A DNA stretch of 50,054 nucleotides from JBBTTE01 sp038064395 (GTDB taxonomy: Bacteria > Patescibacteriota > Saccharimonadia > Saccharimonadales > UBA4665), in contig JBBTTE010000005.1 in the NCBI GenBank assembly GCA_038064395.1, positions 1 through 50,054 of the forward strand, written 5' to 3'. Below, in pieces: positions 47,146 to 50,054 of the stretch. The notes beneath the pieces are model-generated. The model was not told where the DNA came from. It was given only the letters and a program-made list of their open reading frames with translations, and did no database searches. Made by a program: the position numbers and the translations under genes. Each line of letters starts with the position of its first letter. Position 1 is the first letter of the stretch.

Positions 47146-47151
47146 TTAAGC

Positions 47152-47217
47152 ATGTACAAGAAGCGCCACGACACTAAGACTATGATGCTTACGCTTAAGC
47201 CTAGGCCGACTATTTAA
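47152..47217 (+). CDS. Candidate 21-aa leader peptide
   Basis: ATG at 47152, TAA at 47215-47217. The peptide is basic, beginning MYKKRHDTK and ending LKPRPTI. It starts at the predicted transcription start (leaderless). Its codons contain both halves of the element that can unfold the downstream terminator (47169-47175 and 47201-47207), so ribosome position would control pairing. It is too short to judge coding by composition. It could also be untranslated leader. Confidence 0.45.
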   Translation: MYKKRHDTKTMMLTLKPRPTI

Positions 47218-47255
47218 TTCTTTATTTATGAACATGCAAGACCGGCCTAGTGTCG
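47169..47255 (+). promoter_or_regulatory. Split antiterminator matching the terminator loop region
   Basis: CGACACT (47169-47175) is the exact complement of AGTGTCG (47249-47255), and CTAGGCC (47201-47207) of GGCCTAG (47244-47250). Both targets lie inside the terminator hairpin. GCATGT (47150-47155) also pairs with ACATGC (47232-47237) just before it. Pairing with the leader and forming the terminator exclude each other. Confidence 0.6.
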
Positions 47256-47264
47256 GTCTTTTTT
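47238..47264 (+). terminator. Attenuator terminator before the gene at 47290
   Basis: AAGACCG (47238-47244) and CGGTCTT (47254-47260) form a stem with loop GCCTAGTGT, followed by TTTTTT. It lies just ahead of the AAGGAG Shine-Dalgarno site. Confidence 0.8.
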
Positions 47265-47289
47265 GTGTGTTCAGACAAGGAGAATTACT

Positions 47290-48411
47290 ATGAAAACTTC
47301 AAAACATGAAAGCGCCGTCGTGGCTGGTATTAACAGCAGCGTGGATGAGCTACTACTGAACGAACCCGTGCGCATAACTGAATCAGTTGGCGCATTAAGG
47401 CGCCAATCAATAGGTTTAATAGATCGGAGGTCAGTACGTAAACTCTCGGAAGGTGAGACCTATGTATTAGGCGAAGGCGAGCAGAAAGAGTCGGATTTCG
47501 GAGAATACTCAGCGCTATACGATGCACCAGCGCTATTTCTTGGCGAATCTACTGAAGGTGATCGCTTAGCATTACGAGTTCGTAATGACGGGCAAATTGC
47601 GCTTGAGCAACACGCCGACGATGAGGATGCGCAACATAACCAAGAAGCCTTTCAGCTTGAACCACAATGTTCACATCTCGGCCTGCTTGTGACAAGCGCT
47701 GCACAGATATTGCAAATAAACAGCTTCTTAGATTCAGCTAAGAATCCGTCTAGGGATCTTTTGGCCACTGCAACCGGATACCAAAAACTACACAACGAGC
47801 TTACCCAGCCTGGCTACCACACCGAAACATCGTTGGTAGAAATTGAAAACACTCAACGCGACACCACAGAAGACGTTCGCGCCCTTAATGCGCGGCTCGG
47901 TGCACTTATAAGCACGTACGGTGGTCGACATGCCGAACAATCTATTGAGATTAGAGGCCGAGACACGAACGTGCGCATATGGCGTAGTCTTCTTACTGCA
48001 CGGGCTTTGTCTTCGGACAGACTGATAATTCTACCAATACAACCATCGGTCACGGTTGATTGTTGGGTAAATATACGCCCATCTGAAACAGAAAAATTTG
48101 ACGAAGTAATCTATAGTGCCAGGCTAGACGCCGATAAGCCTAGTTGTTACTCTGATGAGTTGCGATATGATACTAAAAAGCTAGACAATCGCAGGCAGGC
48201 ACTCAGAGACCAATGGTACGAAGAAAACTGCGAATTGATTGCTTGGTCGCATTTCACTGAAGATCTACGAGCAGCTAGCAGGCATGCTCACGAGATACAT
48301 GAGACTAGTGCACTGAATTCCATATATCGGTGGCGCCACGGTGGCCAACAACCTAATATTAGAGGCTTGTGGGAGGTGCTTTCAATTCTGGACGGAGTTA
48401 GTCAGGAATAA
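47290..48411 (+). CDS. Hypothetical protein (373 aa) with a possible C-terminal XRE-type HTH
   Basis: The start is the ATG at 47290, with AAGGAG 9 nt upstream. It is soluble and acidic. No family is recognised for the first 330 residues, which include LGVLVTS-like and LGALISTYGG stretches and a beta-rich part with RLIILPIQPSVTVDCWVNI. The last ~30 residues (SIYRWRHGGQQPNIRGLWEVLSILDGVSQ) match the recognition-helix half of XRE/HTH_3 proteins (S.SRWE.G...P....L..LA..LGVS). It may be a DNA-binding regulator. Expression depends on read-through of the upstream attenuator. Confidence 0.65.
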   Translation: MKTSKHESAVVAGINSSVDELLLNEPVRITESVGALRRQSIGLIDRRSVRKLSEGETYVLGEGEQKESDFGEYSALYDAPALFLGESTEGDRLALRVRNDGQIALEQHADDEDAQHNQEAFQLEPQCSHLGLLVTSAAQILQINSFLDSAKNPSRDLLATATGYQKLHNELTQPGYHTETSLVEIENTQRDTTEDVRALNARLGALISTYGGRHAEQSIEIRGRDTNVRIWRSLLTARALSSDRLIILPIQPSVTVDCWVNIRPSETEKFDEVIYSARLDADKPSCYSDELRYDTKKLDNRRQALRDQWYEENCELIAWSHFTEDLRAASRHAHEIHETSALNSIYRWRHGGQQPNIRGLWEVLSILDGVSQE

Positions 48412-48476
48412 AAAACTAGGCCAGCTGCTAAACACCGAGAAAACACTAACACTTTAGCGACGCTGAGTAGTATTAT

Positions 48477-50054
48477 ATGAGTATGACGAGTGGTGGGAAT
48501 AGGCAGTCCGTTACGACGGGCGAGGTTACTGACGGTATTACACGTCTTGTTCAGGTGTTCATTATTGCTTTGGCGCCGGTATTCTTCACGATTTTAATTG
48601 GCTGGACTATTGTTGATGGACTACCAGAATCTGTTCAACTTAAGTTTAGTCCATACGCACTGTTGTCGGTCGCTTCATTAATTAGCAATATCATTGCCCT
48701 TATCTTGATTATGAGAATCAAGCAACGGTCAGATTCCATAATGTGGTTCGCACTGTTCTTGCTCAGCGTTGCTGTATGGGCGGCTGCTGAAGCCATGATT
48801 CGTCTGAGTGCCACTCCAGAGGCAGCCGCTTTTTGGTCACCTATGACAGCTTTGGGATCAGTTGCTATGCCGATGGGCTTGTACATGTTCACGTTGACTT
48901 ATATTGACCCCAAGAGAGCACGCAATCCCTGGGTGTTCCCGCTAATTGCTGGCGCGTCTGCTGTGTTTTTGTATGTCGATGAACACACAGACCTATTTAG
49001 TATTTATAATCCGGATATTGTTATTCAATCGCCTTGGGGTTATACCAGTCCAACCGGTCCGGCTTACTTCATGATAGCGCTATGGCTTATTATTCTGGCT
49101 ACTGCTTCATTCGTACTATTTTATCGATTTCATAAAAGAACTATCGAGCCAACACTACGCAAACAATCACGACTATTCATGATTGCCATTGCAGTCCCGT
49201 TGGTTACTGGCGCAATCACCGACGGGTTGTTGCCTGCAATGCATGTGACTGCTGTTCCGCGACTTACAATTATGTTCTTGACTATAAGCGGAATAATAAT
49301 CTCTTATAGTATCCTTCGATACCGCTTCTTTAGCTTTACTCCAGCTGTGATTGCCGGACAAATTCTAGACACTATGAACGAGGCAGTTATTGGCATTAAG
49401 CCCGACCTTAGCCTTAACTATGCCAATGCTGGAGCTGAAAGAATGTTCGGCTTGTCATCGTCTAAGTTTGCTAATAGGCGACTCAGTGACTTTATCGCTA
49501 CCGACTGGAGTCACGAACAGCTACAACGCAATCTGTTTGACCCCCTTAAAGACAAAGATACCTTCACCCTGGATTCAATAGAATTTCGCACCGCAGCCGG
49601 GCCAACTATCATTACTAAGCTATCCATCAGTAGCGTATACGATGAGGACCAGCCATACGGTTATCTTGTTGTCTTGACCGATATAACAGCCATGGCCCAG
49701 ACCAAGGCCATTATTGAACAGAAGGTTGCTGATCGCACCAACGAGCTCAATCAAGAGCACGCCCGACTACAGGCGGCAATTAACAGCCTAGATATCGGTC
49801 TACTGATGACATTCAAGGATCAAGCGGCTATATCTTACAACTCAGCACTACCACACATACTTAACATGAAAGGCGCAGCCGAGGCAGACGAAGACGACAA
49901 GCTGGATATAGATAAGCTGCATGACAAGCTTGAGGCTTCGCAATTTGATCTAAAGGCCGCCATCGCAGATGCGCAGCAAAAGGGTCAGCCGTTCGAAGCC
50001 AAAGAACTAACCTACGACAACCGTATCCTAACTGTCTTCGGGGCACCTATCATG
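48477..50054 (+). CDS. Sensor histidine kinase with 7TM (HisKA_7TM-like) input and PAS domains, 3' end cut off
   Basis: There are 526 codons to the window edge; the frame is still open. Residues about 20-275 form roughly seven or eight hydrophobic helices ending in RLTIMFLTISGIIISYSILRYRFF, like the 7TM receptor module of some sensor kinases. A PAS domain (about 285-400: MNEAVIGIKPDLSLNYANAGAERMFG, VLTDITAMAQ) follows, then a coiled coil (QKVADRTNELNQEHARLQ) and a second PAS-like domain (LDIGLLMTFKDQAAISYNSALP). From the coiled coil on it is related to the kinase at 1-1287, and the final 55 bases are identical. ATG 48477 or 48483 may be the start; a TAGTAT box (48468-48473) favours the second. 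Confidence 0.85.
   Translation, partial: MSMTSGGNRQSVTTGEVTDGITRLVQVFIIALAPVFFTILIGWTIVDGLPESVQLKFSPYALLSVASLISNIIALILIMRIKQRSDSIMWFALFLLSVAVWAAAEAMIRLSATPEAAAFWSPMTALGSVAMPMGLYMFTLTYIDPKRARNPWVFPLIAGASAVFLYVDEHTDLFSIYNPDIVIQSPWGYTSPTGPAYFMIALWLIILATASFVLFYRFHKRTIEPTLRKQSRLFMIAIAVPLVTGAITDGLLPAMHVTAVPRLTIMFLTISGIIISYSILRYRFFSFTPAVIAGQILDTMNEAVIGIKPDLSLNYANAGAERMFGLSSSKFANRRLSDFIATDWSHEQLQRNLFDPLKDKDTFTLDSIEFRTAAGPTIITKLSISSVYDEDQPYGYLVVLTDITAMAQTKAIIEQKVADRTNELNQEHARLQAAINSLDIGLLMTFKDQAAISYNSALPHILNMKGAAEADEDDKLDIDKLHDKLEASQFDLKAAIADAQQKGQPFEAKELTYDNRILTVFGAPIM
50000..50054. repeat. Right copy of the 55-bp inverted terminal repeat
   Basis: Exact reverse complement of 1-55, in frame in the 7TM sensor kinase. 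The base before it (49999) differs from its counterpart (56). Confidence 0.97.

Noticed and set aside
47263..47289. Earlier start of the 373-aa gene at a TTG in the terminator T-run
   Set aside because: It would place the start inside the terminator tail and upstream of the Shine-Dalgarno site used by the ATG at 47290.

Overview
The window reads as one complete metagenomic contig from a small-genome bacterium of the Candidate Phyla Radiation (Patescibacteria), most likely Saccharibacteria (TM7). The evidence is gene content and style: very compact coding, a reduced DUF3152/GH57/GH15/GT-rich set, a thymidylate kinase-ThyX fusion, Zn-ligand-free versions of DnaX, RecR and bL33, and almost no biosynthetic genes. 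TGA acts as a stop (ABC ATPase, cysS), so this is not a recoded code-25 lineage. The phylum is inferred from content, not from a tree. The first and last 55 bases are exact reverse complements, and each lies inside a sensor-kinase gene. This looks like an assembly-graph break in a duplicated kinase module.

Layout. 1-2652 (minus): truncated CHASE4 sensor kinase, DUF3152 metalloprotease, PQ-loop-like membrane protein. 2763-4208: formyltransferase-fold protein. 4222-4555: tRNA-Tyr, tRNA-Thr(TGT), tRNA-Thr(GGT). 4561-4992: bL33 with an unusual double-promoter leader. 5008-9355 (minus): alpha-glucan operon (GT4 glycogen-synthase-like, GH57, GH15). 9544-10359: small membrane protein and MscL. 10499-18675: a 2052-residue exported surface protein, in which a 14-blade repeat array interrupts a LamG fold, followed directly by a MacB-like ABC exporter. 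18698-22898: tRNA-Trp, P-loop kinase, YgjP-type metallopeptidase, soluble PAS kinase, membrane GT2. 23021-33465: secE-nusG, rplK-rplA and rplJ-rplL, broken up by hypothetical genes and by a dTMP cassette (tmk, dcd, tmk-thyX). 33609-34406: candidate PIN toxin-antitoxin pair. 34513-42572: conserved hypothetical, dnaX, dnaB, GT-C membrane protein, ybaB, recR, DHH phosphoesterase, cysS. 42544-46921 (minus): envelope glycolipid-type operon (alpha/beta hydrolase, two GT4, AI-2E-family permease). 47039-50054: tRNA-Gln, an unusual attenuator leader with a small ORF, a hypothetical protein, and a truncated 7TM sensor kinase.

Regulation is unusually legible. Many genes have a -35/N17/-10 promoter whose -10 ends only 7-9 nt before the ATG, so the mRNA should be leaderless. 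Another set (rplK, rplJ, secE, rpmG, and the genes at 32098 and 47290) has structured leaders containing intrinsic terminators and Shine-Dalgarno sites. The best candidates for something new are the split-antiterminator leader at 47118-47290, the tandem ThyX with its signature split over two domains, the propeller array inserted in LamG, and the two sensor kinases that appear to share one transmitter.
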